Positions 1-9,952 are shown, counted from the first letter of the stretch. The stretch: DNA of 64,000 nt from Nereida sp. MMG025 (GCF_021654165.1 NZ_JAKFZN010000002.1:549001-613000), one strand, 5' to 3'. Numbers and translations are program-made. The notes: generated by a model from the sequence alone, not told the origin.

Positions 1-769
1 TCGCATGGGCCAGATGCTCTGTCAGACCATCGCGCAAAGCGATCGTGCGCGGCTTGTCGGCGTTGTGGAACGTGCGGGCCATGACTGGATCGGGCGTGAC
101 ATCGGTGCGGCAATGGGCGGCGCAGACCTTGGCGTGACAGTAACGGATGATGCTTTGGCGGCATTTGCTAAGGCCCAAGCCGTGATTGATTTCACGGCAC
201 CCGAGGCGACACTTGAATTTGCGGCATGGGCTGCGCAGGCCCGTGCGGTGCACGTCATCGGAACCACGGGCTTTACCGACAGCCAGATCGAAAAACTGGA
301 GCCCGCCTCACGCCACGCGGTGCAGGTGCGGGCGGGCAACATGTCTTTGGGTGTGAACCTTTTGGTAAAACTGACCGAAAAAGTGGCGGCTGCTTTGGAC
401 GAAGACTTTGATATTGAAGTGATCGAAGCACACCACCATCACAAGGTGGATGCGCCCAGTGGAACAGCCCTCATGCTTGGGGAAGCGGCGGCGGCGGGAC
501 GTGGTGTGGACTTGAACGATGTGCGCGACAGTGGACGCGATGGCATCACAGGGGCCCGCAAACGCGGTGATATCGGTTTTGCGGCCATTCGGGGCGGCGA
601 CATTGTGGGCGAACATGATGTGCTGTTCGCAGCTGCGGGGGAACGGATCGTTTTGCGGCATCTTGCGACGGACCGCGCTATCTTTGCGCGCGGTGCCCTG
701 AAAGCTGCCCTTTGGGGGCAAAATAAATCGCCCGGCCAGTATGATATGATGGATGTTCTGGGCCTCTGA
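1..769 (+). CDS. dapB: 4-hydroxy-tetrahydrodipicolinate reductase, 5' end outside window
   Basis: DapB reduces hydroxy-tetrahydrodipicolinate with NAD(P)H in the diaminopimelate/lysine pathway in the cytoplasm. The frame is open to the left edge, and the first visible residues R-M-G-Q are the end of the GxxGRMG dinucleotide-binding loop. The N-terminus of the real protein, with its start codon, therefore lies upstream, and the ATG at position 5 is an internal methionine. The catalytic block [15 protein letters not shown] (about residues 141-155 counted from that Met) and the [11 protein letters not shown] segment near the C-terminus are intact. Its pathway partner dapA is 43 kb away on the other strand. 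Confidence 0.95.
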   Translation, partial: RMGQMLCQTIAQSDRARLVGVVERAGHDWIGRDIGAAMGGADLGVTVTDDALAAFAKAQAVIDFTAPEATLEFAAWAAQARAVHVIGTTGFTDSQIEKLEPASRHAVQVRAGNMSLGVNLLVKLTEKVAAALDEDFDIEVIEAHHHHKVDAPSGTALMLGEAAAAGRGVDLNDVRDSGRDGITGARKRGDIGFAAIRGGDIVGEHDVLFAAAGERIVLRHLATDRAIFARGALKAALWGQNKSPGQYDMMDVLGL

Positions 770-852
770 CAGGTTTGTGAAGACCTTGTTAAGTGATCTG
801 ATTGTATAACTGGGTCGTATCTCCTTTGTAAAACCACTGGAAACGCGGACCC

Positions 853-1206
853 ATGACACGATTGATCGCACTTATCTTTGCACTTTCACTGCCAGCTGCG
901 GCGCTTGCCGACGGCTTTGCGAAAGTGGCTGACAAGAACCGATTTGTCAGCCTGGTACAGAACAAACAGCTGCATTATCCAGGCATCCGTTTGAACGTGA
1001 CCCCCGATGGCAAGATCGTTGGCCGTGCGCTTGGACGGGAGGTGACAGGCGGATGGTCGTGGCAATCAGGTTACTTCTGCCGCGAAATTTTTTGGGGCAC
1101 CCGCGAGATCGGGTATAATTGCCAAGAGGTGCGGGTCAGCGGTGACAAGCTGCGTTTTACCTCAGACAAAGGCACTGGCCGCTACGCTGACCTAACCCTC
1201 AAATAA
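853..1206 (+). CDS. small secreted protein of unknown function
   Basis: A 117-aa protein with a clear Sec signal peptide: residues 1-20 are hydrophobic and end in the cleavage-like A-L-A-D. The mature part is about 97 aa, basic, with two cysteines about 14 residues apart (YFC...YNC) that could form a disulfide in the periplasm. I recognise it only as a conserved hypothetical type of Rhodobacterales. It stands alone between dapB and the convergent SdhAF4-like gene. The ATG is the only start that keeps the whole signal peptide. Function unknown. Confidence 0.75.
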   Translation: MTRLIALIFALSLPAAALADGFAKVADKNRFVSLVQNKQLHYPGIRLNVTPDGKIVGRALGREVTGGWSWQSGYFCREIFWGTREIGYNCQEVRVSGDKLRFTSDKGTGRYADLTLK

Positions 1207-1219
1207 GCGCAAACCGCGA

Positions 1220-1402
1220 TCAGAAATCGATCGCTATGCCCTTCTTTTCCCAATCACCATAGCGCACAGGCTCGGGACCATCGCGCCCGCCAAGTTCTGG
1301 CGGCAATTCAGCGTCCTTGGCCGCCTTGCGGCGCTGTTCTGCCTCGGCAAGGGCGCGTTTGGCAGCTTCGGGCAAATCGGGTGTTTTTGTTGCATCACTC
1401 AT
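1220..1402 (-). CDS. DUF1674 protein, succinate dehydrogenase assembly factor 4-like
   Basis: A 60-aa protein whose last 21 residues carry the DUF1674/SDHAF4 signature GGRDGPEPVRYGDWE followed by G-I-A-I-D-F at the very C-terminus. In mitochondria this family binds the flavinylated SdhA subunit before complex assembly; by inference the bacterial protein helps succinate dehydrogenase assembly. The N-terminal half is Ala/Lys/Glu-rich and probably helical. The frame stays open further upstream, but the extension runs into the divergent rsmB gene and looks non-coding, so ATG 1402 is chosen. It converges on the secreted-protein gene with only 13 bases between. Confidence 0.85.
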   Translation of the reverse strand: MSDATKTPDLPEAAKRALAEAEQRRKAAKDAELPPELGGRDGPEPVRYGDWEKKGIAIDF

Positions 1403-1449
1403 ACGGCTGATATACGCCGCGGCCTGTGCACAATCAAGGAGGCCTGCCC

Positions 1450-2700
1450 GTGGCCGACACAGGACTTCCCGCAAGGCGCGCTGCGTTAAAACTGATTGAA
1501 GGTGTCTGCTCGGAGGGGCGCTTGATCCCCGAAATGATCGGCGGCCTGGATCATCTGAGTGCCCCTGACCGCGCCCGCGCACAGCGTCTGGCGCTTCAGA
1601 CTTTGCGCCATCTTGATAAATGCGACCGTGTTCTGAAACCCTATCTGAAGAAAACGCCGCCTGATTTGGTTATGAATATCCTGCGTTTGGGCGTGGTAGA
1701 GCTCTGCGAGGACGGGGCCGCTGCGCATGGAGTTGTGAACTCCGGCGTGACACTTGCCAGCAAGCTTCCGCGCGTCGGGCACATGAAGGGCATGGTTAAT
1801 GCAGTCCTGCGCAAAGTCGCGGCAGAAGGTCCGGGTGCTTGGGCCAAAGCGCCCGCGTCGCGCATTCCCAACTGGCTGCGCGGTCCATTGATGCAGGCAT
1901 GGGGCCGTAAGGCGGTCGAAACAATGGAAGCGGTTGCGGCCCAAACGCCGCCGTTGGACATCACGGCAAAAGGCGCGCCACCAGAAGGTGCTGTCGCCTT
2001 GCCAACAGGCTCTTACCGCTTGGCGCAATACAGCCAGGTCACCAAGCTGGATGGCTACGCAAGTGGCGCATGGTGGGTGCAGGATGCGGCGGCCGCCTTG
2101 CCCGTGCAGGTGCTTGCACCGCAATCGGGCGAAGATGTGCTGGATCTGTGTGCAGCCCCTGGCGGCAAGACGCTGCAACTGGCCGCTGCAGGCGCCAAAG
2201 TCACGGCGGTAGATGACAACGCAAACCGCATGCAGCGCGTGACAGAAAACCTGTTGCGAACGGGCTTGAAGGCAAAAACCGTCGTGCAGGACGCGTTGAC
2301 CTTCGAAGGCCAGTTTGATGCGGTGCTTTTGGACGCGCCATGTTCGGCCACGGGAACGATGCGCCGTCATCCCGATTTGCCACATGCAAAAGACGGATCA
2401 GATTTTGGCGCCCTTATTCAGCTTCAGGCGAAAATGCTGCGTCATGCGATGACACTGGTCAAACCCGGTGGCAGGTTGGTGTTTTGCACCTGCTCTCTTC
2501 TGCCTGACGAGGGCGAGGTGCACATCGACGAGCTGGAGTTGCCAAGCGACTGGCATATTGACGCCGATGCGTGCCGCCTTGCGGGGGTCCAAGACCATTG
2601 GCTGACAAGTGAAGGTGGTTTACGTCTGCGCCCTGACTACTGGGCCGACACGGGCGGAATGGATGGCTTTTACATCGCCTGTCTGCGTCGCGCCGCCTAA
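1450..2700 (+). CDS. rsmB: 16S rRNA (cytosine-967-C5)-methyltransferase RsmB-like
   Basis: A 416-aa SAM-dependent RNA methyltransferase. The N-terminal 130 residues form a NusB-like RNA-binding domain (RAQRLALQTLRHLDKCDRVL). The C-terminal part is the Rossmann catalytic domain: motif I DLCAAPGGKT (about 235-244), motif IV DAPCSATG (about 298-305) and motif VI FCTCSLLPDEGE with the catalytic Cys of TCS. It methylates C967 of 16S rRNA in E. coli. The start is taken as GTG 1450 because AAGGAGG lies at 1436-1442, seven bases upstream; an in-frame ATG at 1426 lies before this ribosome-binding site. Confidence 0.93.
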   Translation: MADTGLPARRAALKLIEGVCSEGRLIPEMIGGLDHLSAPDRARAQRLALQTLRHLDKCDRVLKPYLKKTPPDLVMNILRLGVVELCEDGAAAHGVVNSGVTLASKLPRVGHMKGMVNAVLRKVAAEGPGAWAKAPASRIPNWLRGPLMQAWGRKAVETMEAVAAQTPPLDITAKGAPPEGAVALPTGSYRLAQYSQVTKLDGYASGAWWVQDAAAALPVQVLAPQSGEDVLDLCAAPGGKTLQLAAAGAKVTAVDDNANRMQRVTENLLRTGLKAKTVVQDALTFEGQFDAVLLDAPCSATGTMRRHPDLPHAKDGSDFGALIQLQAKMLRHAMTLVKPGGRLVFCTCSLLPDEGEVHIDELELPSDWHIDADACRLAGVQDHWLTSEGGLRLRPDYWADTGGMDGFYIACLRRAA

Positions 2701-2788
2701 ACCCCGCTGTCATAAATTGCGCGGATGACAGGCATCACCCGAATAGGATAGACTGTCGACATAATAACAAACGAGACGGGCAGTTTCG

Positions 2789-4525
2789 GTGAAAAACAGT
2801 AATGAAAATGGCAGCCGCCGTGTGCGGTGGGCCAACCGTTATCACGCGTGGCGCGTTGCAAAAACGCCAGCGGCCACAGGGTTTGTCAGCACACCAGAGC
2901 CGCGCACAATCGGGACCGTGGCAAGAGGGCGTCAGATCCTTGCGGGCAACCTTTTGTTCGCTGGTGAATTGGTCGAAGCGCCAAACACCGCCTTGTGGGA
3001 TGTGGCTATGCCAACCGCGACCTTCGAGGCGGAAGCGCACGGGTTCACGTGGCTTGATGATTTGGCGGCGGTTGGAGAGGCCAAAGCAGGCGATATCGCG
3101 GCGCAGTGGGTCCATGCGTGGATTGCGCGTTTTCCACCTGCCGCACAGCCTGCGTGGTCGCCCAATCTGACGGGGCGCCGTCTGATACGCTGGATCAACA
3201 ATGCTATTTTTGTTCTGCGCGGACAGGACAAGGCGTTGTCCGATGAGTTTTACAAATCGCTCTCTGTTCAAACAGAATACCTTGCGCGGCGGTGGAATAT
3301 TCTTGCCCCGGGCCTGCCGCGTTTCGAGGCGCTGGTCGGCATGATCTATGCGGGTTTGGCATTGGAAGGGATGCGCCATCACGTGGCGCCCGCGATGGCT
3401 GCACTTGCGGCTGATTGCGAACACCTGATTGATGCGGGCGGCGCAATAGAGACGCGCAATCCAGAAGAGCTGTTGGATATCCTGACACTTTTGACGTGGG
3501 TCACTCAAAGCGCAGAAGATGCAGGCCAAGACCCCGTACCACAGGTGCGCGCAGCGGTTCAACGCATCGGCCCGACGTTGCGCGCTTTGCGCCACGCCGA
3601 CGGTGGTCTGGCCCGCTTTCACGGGGGCGGGCGCGGCCCTGATGGTAAACTGGACACGGCTCTTGCCGCGACAGGGCACAAAGAGATGTCGGAGGGCCCG
3701 ACCGCGATGGGCTTTGCACGTCTAAGCGCAGGTCGCACCAGTGTGATCATAGATGCAGCGCCGCCGCCATCTGGCGTGGCGGCAAAGCGGGCGCATGCCA
3801 GCACGCTGGCGTTTGAGCTGACATCAGGGCGGCGACCTTTGATCGTGAATTGCGGGGCGGGGGCTTCTTTCGGGGATAGGTGGGCGCGGGCAGGCCGCGC
3901 GACACCCTCTCATTCGGTGCTTTGCCTTGAGGGGCTGTCATCTGCGCAGTTGCCAACCACTGGCGATGTGTTGGTGGGCGGTCCACGCGATGTCCAGATG
4001 GAGCGCCGCCGCACCGATAAGGCGCATGTGCTTGAAGCCGCGCATGACGGCTGGACCCGCATCAACGGCCTGACCCATATCCGCGCACTTGAGCTTTCAA
4101 CGGACGGGCGCAGCCTTTCGGGAAGCGATACGCTGACCACCCTGTCAAACGAGGAAAAACAACGGTTTGACAAAGCCCTCGATGCCACCGCTTTGCAGGG
4201 CATCGCATATACAATTCGCTTTCATCTGCATCCCGATGTCGAAGCCAGTCTGGATATGGCGGGGGCTGCTGTATCGATGGTTTTACGGTCCGGCGAAATC
4301 TGGGTTTTCCGTCATGACGGGACAGCGCAGCTTTCTCTGGAGCCATCGGTCTATCTGGAAAGAGGACGTGTTAGCCCGCGTGCGACAATGCAGATTGTGT
4401 TATCTGCCAAAGCTATGGCATACGCGAGCCGCATTCGTTGGTCACTGGCCAAAGCGCAAGAAACCCCGATCGCCGTTCGGGATATTGAGCGCGCCAAAGA
4501 CCTAGACGATCTGAAAACCGACTAA
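2789..4525 (+). CDS. heparinase II/III family protein
   Basis: A 578-aa protein with an alpha-helical N-terminal domain (to about 270) followed by the heparinase II/III-like C-terminal beta-sandwich (from about 290, with GFARLSAGRTSVIIDAAPPPSG and HASTLAFELTSGRRPLIVNCG). Relatives are polysaccharide lyases. No export signal is visible, which is odd for a lyase of external polymers. The position between rsmB and purH is, from memory, conserved in Rhodobacterales, suggesting a housekeeping cell-surface role rather than foraging. GTG is used as start; purH follows after 15 bases, so the two are likely co-transcribed. The substrate cannot be read from the sequence. Confidence 0.85.
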   Translation: MKNSNENGSRRVRWANRYHAWRVAKTPAATGFVSTPEPRTIGTVARGRQILAGNLLFAGELVEAPNTALWDVAMPTATFEAEAHGFTWLDDLAAVGEAKAGDIAAQWVHAWIARFPPAAQPAWSPNLTGRRLIRWINNAIFVLRGQDKALSDEFYKSLSVQTEYLARRWNILAPGLPRFEALVGMIYAGLALEGMRHHVAPAMAALAADCEHLIDAGGAIETRNPEELLDILTLLTWVTQSAEDAGQDPVPQVRAAVQRIGPTLRALRHADGGLARFHGGGRGPDGKLDTALAATGHKEMSEGPTAMGFARLSAGRTSVIIDAAPPPSGVAAKRAHASTLAFELTSGRRPLIVNCGAGASFGDRWARAGRATPSHSVLCLEGLSSAQLPTTGDVLVGGPRDVQMERRRTDKAHVLEAAHDGWTRINGLTHIRALELSTDGRSLSGSDTLTTLSNEEKQRFDKALDATALQGIAYTIRFHLHPDVEASLDMAGAAVSMVLRSGEIWVFRHDGTAQLSLEPSVYLERGRVSPRATMQIVLSAKAMAYASRIRWSLAKAQETPIAVRDIERAKDLDDLKTD

Positions 4526-4540
4526 AGGACTGCTGCCGCT

Positions 4541-6127
4541 ATGCCCGATCTTGCCCCGCTCACCCGCGCCCTTCTTTCTGTGTCCGATAAAACGGGACTT
4601 GTTGATCTGGGCCAGGCCCTCGCGGCGCGTGGCGTCGAGCTGTTGTCGACGGGGGGGACCGCCAAAGCGCTGCGCGACGCTGGCCTGAGCGTTAAAGATG
4701 TGTCCGAAGTCACGGGGTTTCCCGAAATGATGGATGGTCGGGTCAAAACACTTCACCCCGTGGTGCATGGCGGGCTTTTGGCGTTGCGCGACAACGCAGA
4801 CCACAAAGCCAGCATGAATGAGCATGGCATTGGCCCAATAGATCTGGTGGTGGTGAACCTCTATCCGTTCGAGGAAACCGTCGCCAAAGGTGCGGACTAT
4901 GACACCACAATCGAAAATATCGACATTGGTGGCCCCGCGATGATCCGGTCCGCCGCCAAAAACCACGGCTTTGTCAACGTAGTGGTGGATGTCGAGGACT
5001 ACGCGGATCTGATTGCCGAGCTTGAGGCACATGGCGGCCAGACCAGCTATGCGTTCCGTCAGCGACTTGCGCAAACGGCCTACGCCCGCACAGCCGCATA
5101 TGACACAGCCGTCAGCACTTGGATGGCCGCTCAGGTGGGTGGCACGCCGCGCCGCATTTCGGTCAGCGGCACCCTTGCAAGCACCATGCGCTACGGCGAA
5201 AATCCGCATCAGGGCGCATCGTTTTATGTGGATGGCAGTGATCGCAAAGGCGTGGCGACAGCCCAACAGCACCAAGGCAAGGCGCTGTCTTACAACAACA
5301 TCAATGACACAGACGCTGCATTTGAACTGGTCAGCGAATTTGCAGCCGACACAGGCCCCGCTTGTGCCATTATCAAACACGCAAACCCCTGTGGCGTTGC
5401 CCGGGGCGCGACCTTAAAAGAGGCCTACAAACGTGCGTTTCAATGTGACCAAACCAGTGCATTTGGCGGGATAATCGCGCTGAACCAGCCGCTTGACGCA
5501 GAAACTGCCGAAGAGATCACAAGCATCTTCACGGAAGTGGTCATTGCCCCTGATGCAGATGAAGCGGCCAGAAACGTCTTTGCCACCAAGAAAAACCTGC
5601 GCCTTCTGACGACAGGTGGTCTGGCCGATCCGCGCACAGTGGCGCAAACCATCCGTCAGGTCAGCGGGGGCTATCTTGTGCAAGACAAAGACACAGGGGT
5701 CGTGAGCCGCGATGATCTGAAAGTTGTGACCAAACGCGCGCCATCTGACGCCGAATTGGACGATCTTATGTTTGCGTGGACGGTTGCAAAGCACGTCAAA
5801 TCCAACGCCATTATCTACGTCAAAAACGGGGCGACCGTGGGCGTGGGCGCAGGCCAGATGAGCCGCGTTGACAGCACACGTATCGCAGCGCGCAAGGCGC
5901 AGGATATGGCCGAGGCTATGGGGTTGGATGCGCCGCTGACCCAAGGGTCTGTCTTGGCGTCTGACGCGTTCTTCCCTTTTGCCGATGGTTTGATCACGGC
6001 TGCCCAAGCAGGGGCCACGGCCCTTATCCAGCCAGGTGGTTCGATGCGCGACGACGAGGTGATTGCCGCGGCCGACGAAGCGGGCCTTGCCATGGTATTC
6101 ACTGGCATGCGCCACTTCCGCCATTAA
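4541..6127 (+). CDS. purH: bifunctional AICAR transformylase/IMP cyclohydrolase
   Basis: PurH carries out the last two steps of IMP synthesis: formylation of AICAR with 10-formyl-THF and ring closure. The 528-aa length is typical. The N-terminal MGS-like cyclohydrolase domain (LSVSDKTGL at about 12, [17 protein letters not shown] at about 65) is followed by the transformylase domain with [10 protein letters not shown] (about 213) and the catalytic IIKHANPCG (about 277). The C-terminus ends in the usual F-T-G-M-R-H-F-R-H. It lies between the heparinase-like gene and lspA (nine bases), in one apparent transcription unit. Confidence 0.97.
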   Translation: MPDLAPLTRALLSVSDKTGLVDLGQALAARGVELLSTGGTAKALRDAGLSVKDVSEVTGFPEMMDGRVKTLHPVVHGGLLALRDNADHKASMNEHGIGPIDLVVVNLYPFEETVAKGADYDTTIENIDIGGPAMIRSAAKNHGFVNVVVDVEDYADLIAELEAHGGQTSYAFRQRLAQTAYARTAAYDTAVSTWMAAQVGGTPRRISVSGTLASTMRYGENPHQGASFYVDGSDRKGVATAQQHQGKALSYNNINDTDAAFELVSEFAADTGPACAIIKHANPCGVARGATLKEAYKRAFQCDQTSAFGGIIALNQPLDAETAEEITSIFTEVVIAPDADEAARNVFATKKNLRLLTTGGLADPRTVAQTIRQVSGGYLVQDKDTGVVSRDDLKVVTKRAPSDAELDDLMFAWTVAKHVKSNAIIYVKNGATVGVGAGQMSRVDSTRIAARKAQDMAEAMGLDAPLTQGSVLASDAFFPFADGLITAAQAGATALIQPGGSMRDDEVIAAADEAGLAMVFTGMRHFRH

Positions 6128-6136
6128 GGAATTTCG

Positions 6137-6613
6137 ATGAAACGCGCTCTCACAGTCGCCTTTGTCATTTTTGTGCTCGATCAGATCATCAAATATCTGG
6201 TGGTGCAGGTGATGGATCTTAAGACAGTGGGCGCGATCAATCTGATCGACCCGTTTTTGAACCTACGGATGGCGTGGAACCGTGGGGTCAACTTTGGTCT
6301 GGGCGCGGGGCTTGATGCGCGTTGGATTCTTGTGGGCGTTGCTCTTGTGATCACCTGTGCGGTGATCTGGTGGGTCTGGAAAGAACCGATGGGCAAATGG
6401 GCGCAAATCAGTGCCGGGCTTTTGATCGGGGGGGCGCTTGGCAATGTGGTGGACCGCGTTGTCTATGGGGCGGTCGCGGATTTCTTGAACATGTCATGCT
6501 GCGGGATTGAAAACCCATTTGCGTTCAACGTGGCCGATATTTCCATTTTCGCAGGTGCGCTCGGGTTGGTCTTTCTCTCGCCGTCAAATAATGACAAAAA
6601 GAAAAAGACCTGA
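6137..6613 (+). CDS. lspA: lipoprotein signal peptidase
   Basis: Signal peptidase II, 158 aa, an inner-membrane aspartyl protease that cleaves prolipoproteins after lipidation. Four transmembrane stretches are visible (about 1-20, 60-80, 92-112, 130-150). The conserved blocks are DQIIKYLV, WNRGVNFGLG, and the two catalytic aspartates in GNVVDRVVYGAVADF and NVADISI. The C-terminus is a lysine-rich tail. The gene immediately precedes a lipoprotein gene (bamF), whose product would be one of its substrates. Confidence 0.95.
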   Translation: MKRALTVAFVIFVLDQIIKYLVVQVMDLKTVGAINLIDPFLNLRMAWNRGVNFGLGAGLDARWILVGVALVITCAVIWWVWKEPMGKWAQISAGLLIGGALGNVVDRVVYGAVADFLNMSCCGIENPFAFNVADISIFAGALGLVFLSPSNNDKKKKT

Positions 6614-6665
6614 CCCCGCCCACGCGATGCGGTAAGCTTGGGTTTGAATAAACGATAGGTGCAAC

Positions 6666-7196
6666 ATGCGGCGCGCGATTGCTTTGGGATTTTTGATTGC
6701 CAGTTTTGGCCTGCTTGCCGCGTGCGGTGATCGCGGTGATCCCAAACTGTTGAATATCCGCCAGTCCCAATCGGGGCCGGATGAATTTGCGATCCTTCCC
6801 AACAAACCACTTCAGACCCCTGAAGACCTCAGCGCATTGCCAACGCCCACACCGGGCGCAAGCAACCGTGTGGATGTAACCCCGCAAAGCGATGCTGTGG
6901 CGGTATTGGGCGGATCGCCCTCTCGGCTGGTGCGCGATGGGCAGGTGTCTGACGGTGCTTTGGTGGCGCATGCCTCGCGATTTGGCCGCGATGCAGATAT
7001 CCGCGAAAACCTTGCAGCCAGTGATCTGGAGTTCCGCAAAAGCAATCGCGGCCGATTGCTGGAACGGTTGGCCAACGTAAACGTCTATTTTGAAGCTTAC
7101 CGCCAACAGTCGCTGGACAAACATGCAGAACTTGAGCGTCTGCGCCGTTTGGGTGTTCGCACCCCATCTGCGCCGCCCAAACCCACGGACGACTAG
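6666..7196 (+). CDS. bamF: DUF3035 lipoprotein, BamF-like outer-membrane assembly subunit
   Basis: A 176-aa lipoprotein with signal peptide and lipobox L-L-A-A-C at residues 16-20. The mature start CGDRGDPKLLNI and the block PDEFAILPNKPLQTPEDLSALPTPTPG are typical of DUF3035, the family of Caulobacter BamF, an accessory lipoprotein of the beta-barrel assembly machine in alphaproteobacteria. The C-terminal third is charged and probably helical. It follows lspA and precedes two M16 peptidase genes, forming an envelope-protein cluster. The family assignment is firm; the Bam role is taken from the Caulobacter relative. Confidence 0.85.
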   Translation: MRRAIALGFLIASFGLLAACGDRGDPKLLNIRQSQSGPDEFAILPNKPLQTPEDLSALPTPTPGASNRVDVTPQSDAVAVLGGSPSRLVRDGQVSDGALVAHASRFGRDADIRENLAASDLEFRKSNRGRLLERLANVNVYFEAYRQQSLDKHAELERLRRLGVRTPSAPPKPTDD

Positions 7197-7274
7197 ATCG
7201 TTCACAAAACTGCCAGCGCACTTGAAGCCGGCAGGTTCAGGCGTACCTTTGTCACAGCTTTTAAGGAGTGAAAT

Positions 7275-8636
7275 ATGCGCTTGATCCTGGCCGCTATCGC
7301 CGTTGTGTGTTCTGTAGTGTCGCTGAACGCCGATACGTTGATCAAAGACAACGTCACCTCATTCGAATTGGACAATGGTCTTGAGGTGGTGGTCATCCAA
7401 GATACACGCGCCCCTGTTGTGGTCCACATGCTGTGGTATCGCGCAGGCGCTGCCGATGAACCGCCCGGTAAATCCGGTATCGCGCATTTTCTGGAACATC
7501 TGTTGTTCAAAGGAACCGACGATATGGCCGCGGGCGAATTTTCGCAGGTCGTGGCAGCCAACGGCGGATCGGACAATGCATTCACCAGTTGGGACTACAC
7601 GGCTTATTTCCAGCGTGTCGCTTCTGATCGTCTTGAGTTGATGATGAAAATGGAAAGCGATCGGATGCGCGATCTGCAACTGACACAAGAAGACGTGCTG
7701 ACCGAACGCAACGTTGTTATCGAAGAGCGGAACCAGCGCACCGAAAACGACCCAGGCGCCCTGTTCAGTGAACAACGTCGCGCGGCGCAATACCTCAACC
7801 ACCCCTATGCCGTGCCGATCATTGGGTGGATGCATGAAATTGAACAACTGAACATGGACGATGCCATGGCGTTCTATCGTCGGTTCTATGCGCCAAATAA
7901 TGCCGTTTTGGTGGTCGCTGGTGATGTTGAGCCTGAGGCCGTTAAAACGCTGGCGCAAACATACTACGGCGTTCTGGAACCGACGGAAAACCTGCCCGAG
8001 CGTGCGCGCCCCGCAGAGCCGCCACAGTTGTCAGAGCGCCGTTTGGTTCTAGAAGACCCTCGCGTCGCGCAGCCCTACGTGATCCGCACCTACCTTGCGC
8101 CAGAACGGGACGCAGGGGCACAGGAGGACGCGGCGGCCTTGCGCATTCTGTCCGAAGTTCTGGGCGGGGATGGGGCGTCGTCCTATCTGGGGCGCAAACT
8201 TCAGTTCGAAAACTCTGATGCCGTTTATACAGGGGCCTTCTATTCTGGCACATCGCTTGATGATACGACCTTTGGCGTCGTCATGGTCCCCGCGCCCGGT
8301 ATCAGCCTGCCCGACGCAGAGGAAAAATTGGATGCGGCTATCCACGGATTTCTGCAAGACGGTGTTGATAGCGATGTGCTTGACCGGATCAAAACCCAAA
8401 TTCGGGCGTCGGAAATCTATGCCCGTGATGACGTGAATGGCTTGGCCAATACATACGGTCAGGCGCTGACCAGCGGTTTGACGATCCAGGATGTTCAGGA
8501 CTGGCCCGCAATTCTGGATGCCGTAACCGAAGACGACATTATGGCAGCCGCCCGCAGTCTATTCTCTGATCGCAACAAAGCGGTCACCGGATATCTTACC
8601 AAGCCAGAGCCTGAGCAGGCGGAGGTTGTGCAATGA
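7275..8636 (+). CDS. M16 family zinc metallopeptidase, catalytic subunit
   Basis: A 453-aa pitrilysin-family peptidase with a short signal peptide (1-19). The inverted zinc motif HFLEH is at about residues 71-75, and the distal ligand Glu lies in the TERNVVIEERNQR segment. The two-domain layout (peptidase M16 then M16_C) and the length match bacterial PqqF/processing-peptidase-like proteins. It overlaps the following, inactive-looking M16 gene by four bases (ATGA), so the two are probably made in equal amounts and form a heterodimer in the periplasm. A ribosome-binding site AAGGAG precedes ATG 7275. Confidence 0.93.
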   Translation: MRLILAAIAVVCSVVSLNADTLIKDNVTSFELDNGLEVVVIQDTRAPVVVHMLWYRAGAADEPPGKSGIAHFLEHLLFKGTDDMAAGEFSQVVAANGGSDNAFTSWDYTAYFQRVASDRLELMMKMESDRMRDLQLTQEDVLTERNVVIEERNQRTENDPGALFSEQRRAAQYLNHPYAVPIIGWMHEIEQLNMDDAMAFYRRFYAPNNAVLVVAGDVEPEAVKTLAQTYYGVLEPTENLPERARPAEPPQLSERRLVLEDPRVAQPYVIRTYLAPERDAGAQEDAAALRILSEVLGGDGASSYLGRKLQFENSDAVYTGAFYSGTSLDDTTFGVVMVPAPGISLPDAEEKLDAAIHGFLQDGVDSDVLDRIKTQIRASEIYARDDVNGLANTYGQALTSGLTIQDVQDWPAILDAVTEDDIMAAARSLFSDRNKAVTGYLTKPEPEQAEVVQ

Positions 8637-9952
8637 ACCGTATATTCTCCTTTTTTGTCGCCTTAGTCCTTTCGTTATCCGCGACAGCATCATCTGCCGA
8701 AGTCAAAATCCAAGAGGTAACCTCGGAAGGGGGCATCACGGCATGGCTTGTGCAGGAAAATTCGATCCCCTTTGTCGCGCTTGAGATCTGGTTTCAGGGC
8801 GGCGCATCGCTCGACGTTCCGGAAAAGCGCGGGGCGATCAATCTGATGACTGCGCTATTGGAAGAGGGTGCCGCTGATATGGACGCGCGCGCCTTTGCTG
8901 CCGCGCGTGACAGCCTTGCGGCGACGATACGATTTGATGTGTCGGATGATAGTCTGCAGGTGTCTTCGCGGTTCCTGACGGAAAATCGAGACGAGGCGCT
9001 GGCCCTTCTCAAGACGGCCCTGACGCAGCCACGCTTTGACCAAGCTGCAATTGACCGCGTGCGTAAACAAGTGCTGTCATCCATCGCATCGGAGGCACAA
9101 GACCCAAATAGCATCGCAGGCAATACGTTCAGCGCGTTGGCGCATGGTGATCACCCTTACGCGACATCATCGGATGGCACAGCCGAAACCGTGACGGCCT
9201 TGACCCGCGATGATCTGCTTGAGGCCAAGGCGCGGGCAATGGCGCGTGATCGGGTGTTCGTGGGCGTCGCGGGGGATATCAGCGCAGACGAATTGCGCCC
9301 GCTTTTGGATGAACTGCTTGGCGATTTGCCAGCCGAAGGTGCTCCAATGCCAGACGCGGCACCGTTTAACCTGAGCGGCGGTGTCACCGTGGTGCCCTTT
9401 GATGTGCCGCAGTCGGTTGCATTGTTCGGGCACCGAGGCATCGAACAGGATGATGAGGATTTCTTCGCAGCTTTCTTGCTGAACACCGTGCTTGGCGCCA
9501 ATGGCTTTCAAAGTCGCTTGATGAGCGAAGTGCGCGAAAAGCGTGGGCTGACTTATGGGATCGGGTCTTTCCTTGTCCCGAAAGATCACATCCCTCTCTA
9601 TCTGGGGCAGGTCGCTTCGGCAAATGACCGCATCGCAGAGGCCATTGAGGTTACAAAATCAGAATGGGCAAAGCTGGCCGAAAACGGGGTGACGGAAGAT
9701 GAGTTGACCCGCGCCAAGACATATCTGACAGGGTCTTACCCCTTGCGCTTTGACGGCAATGGGACCATCGCCAATATCATGGTGGGCATGCAACTGTCTG
9801 ACCTGCCGATCGACTACATCCCCACGCGCAACGACCAGATCAACGCAGTCACGCTGGATGACGTAAACCGCGTCGCACGCGAATTGCTGCGCCCTGATGA
9901 TCTGCATTTCGTGGTGGTGGGCCAGCCTGTGGGACTTGAAACAACAAACTAG
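8633..9952 (+). CDS. M16 family peptidase-like protein, non-catalytic partner
   Basis: A 439-aa M16 protein with a signal peptide (1-22). Where the HxxEH motif should be it reads KRGAINLMTALLEEGA, so the zinc site is missing. The C-terminal substrate-binding signature REKRGLTYGIGSFL (about residue 300) is kept. This is the pattern of the non-catalytic subunit of M16 heterodimers, in which the Arg/Tyr pair holds the substrate. Translationally coupled to the active subunit just upstream. Confidence 0.92.
   Translation: MNRIFSFFVALVLSLSATASSAEVKIQEVTSEGGITAWLVQENSIPFVALEIWFQGGASLDVPEKRGAINLMTALLEEGAADMDARAFAAARDSLAATIRFDVSDDSLQVSSRFLTENRDEALALLKTALTQPRFDQAAIDRVRKQVLSSIASEAQDPNSIAGNTFSALAHGDHPYATSSDGTAETVTALTRDDLLEAKARAMARDRVFVGVAGDISADELRPLLDELLGDLPAEGAPMPDAAPFNLSGGVTVVPFDVPQSVALFGHRGIEQDDEDFFAAFLLNTVLGANGFQSRLMSEVREKRGLTYGIGSFLVPKDHIPLYLGQVASANDRIAEAIEVTKSEWAKLAENGVTEDELTRAKTYLTGSYPLRFDGNGTIANIMVGMQLSDLPIDYIPTRNDQINAVTLDDVNRVARELLRPDDLHFVVVGQPVGLETTN

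Noticed and set aside
2735-3679. A 314-codon minus-strand frame.
   Set aside because: Antisense to the heparinase-like gene, with no motif and unusual amino-acid composition.
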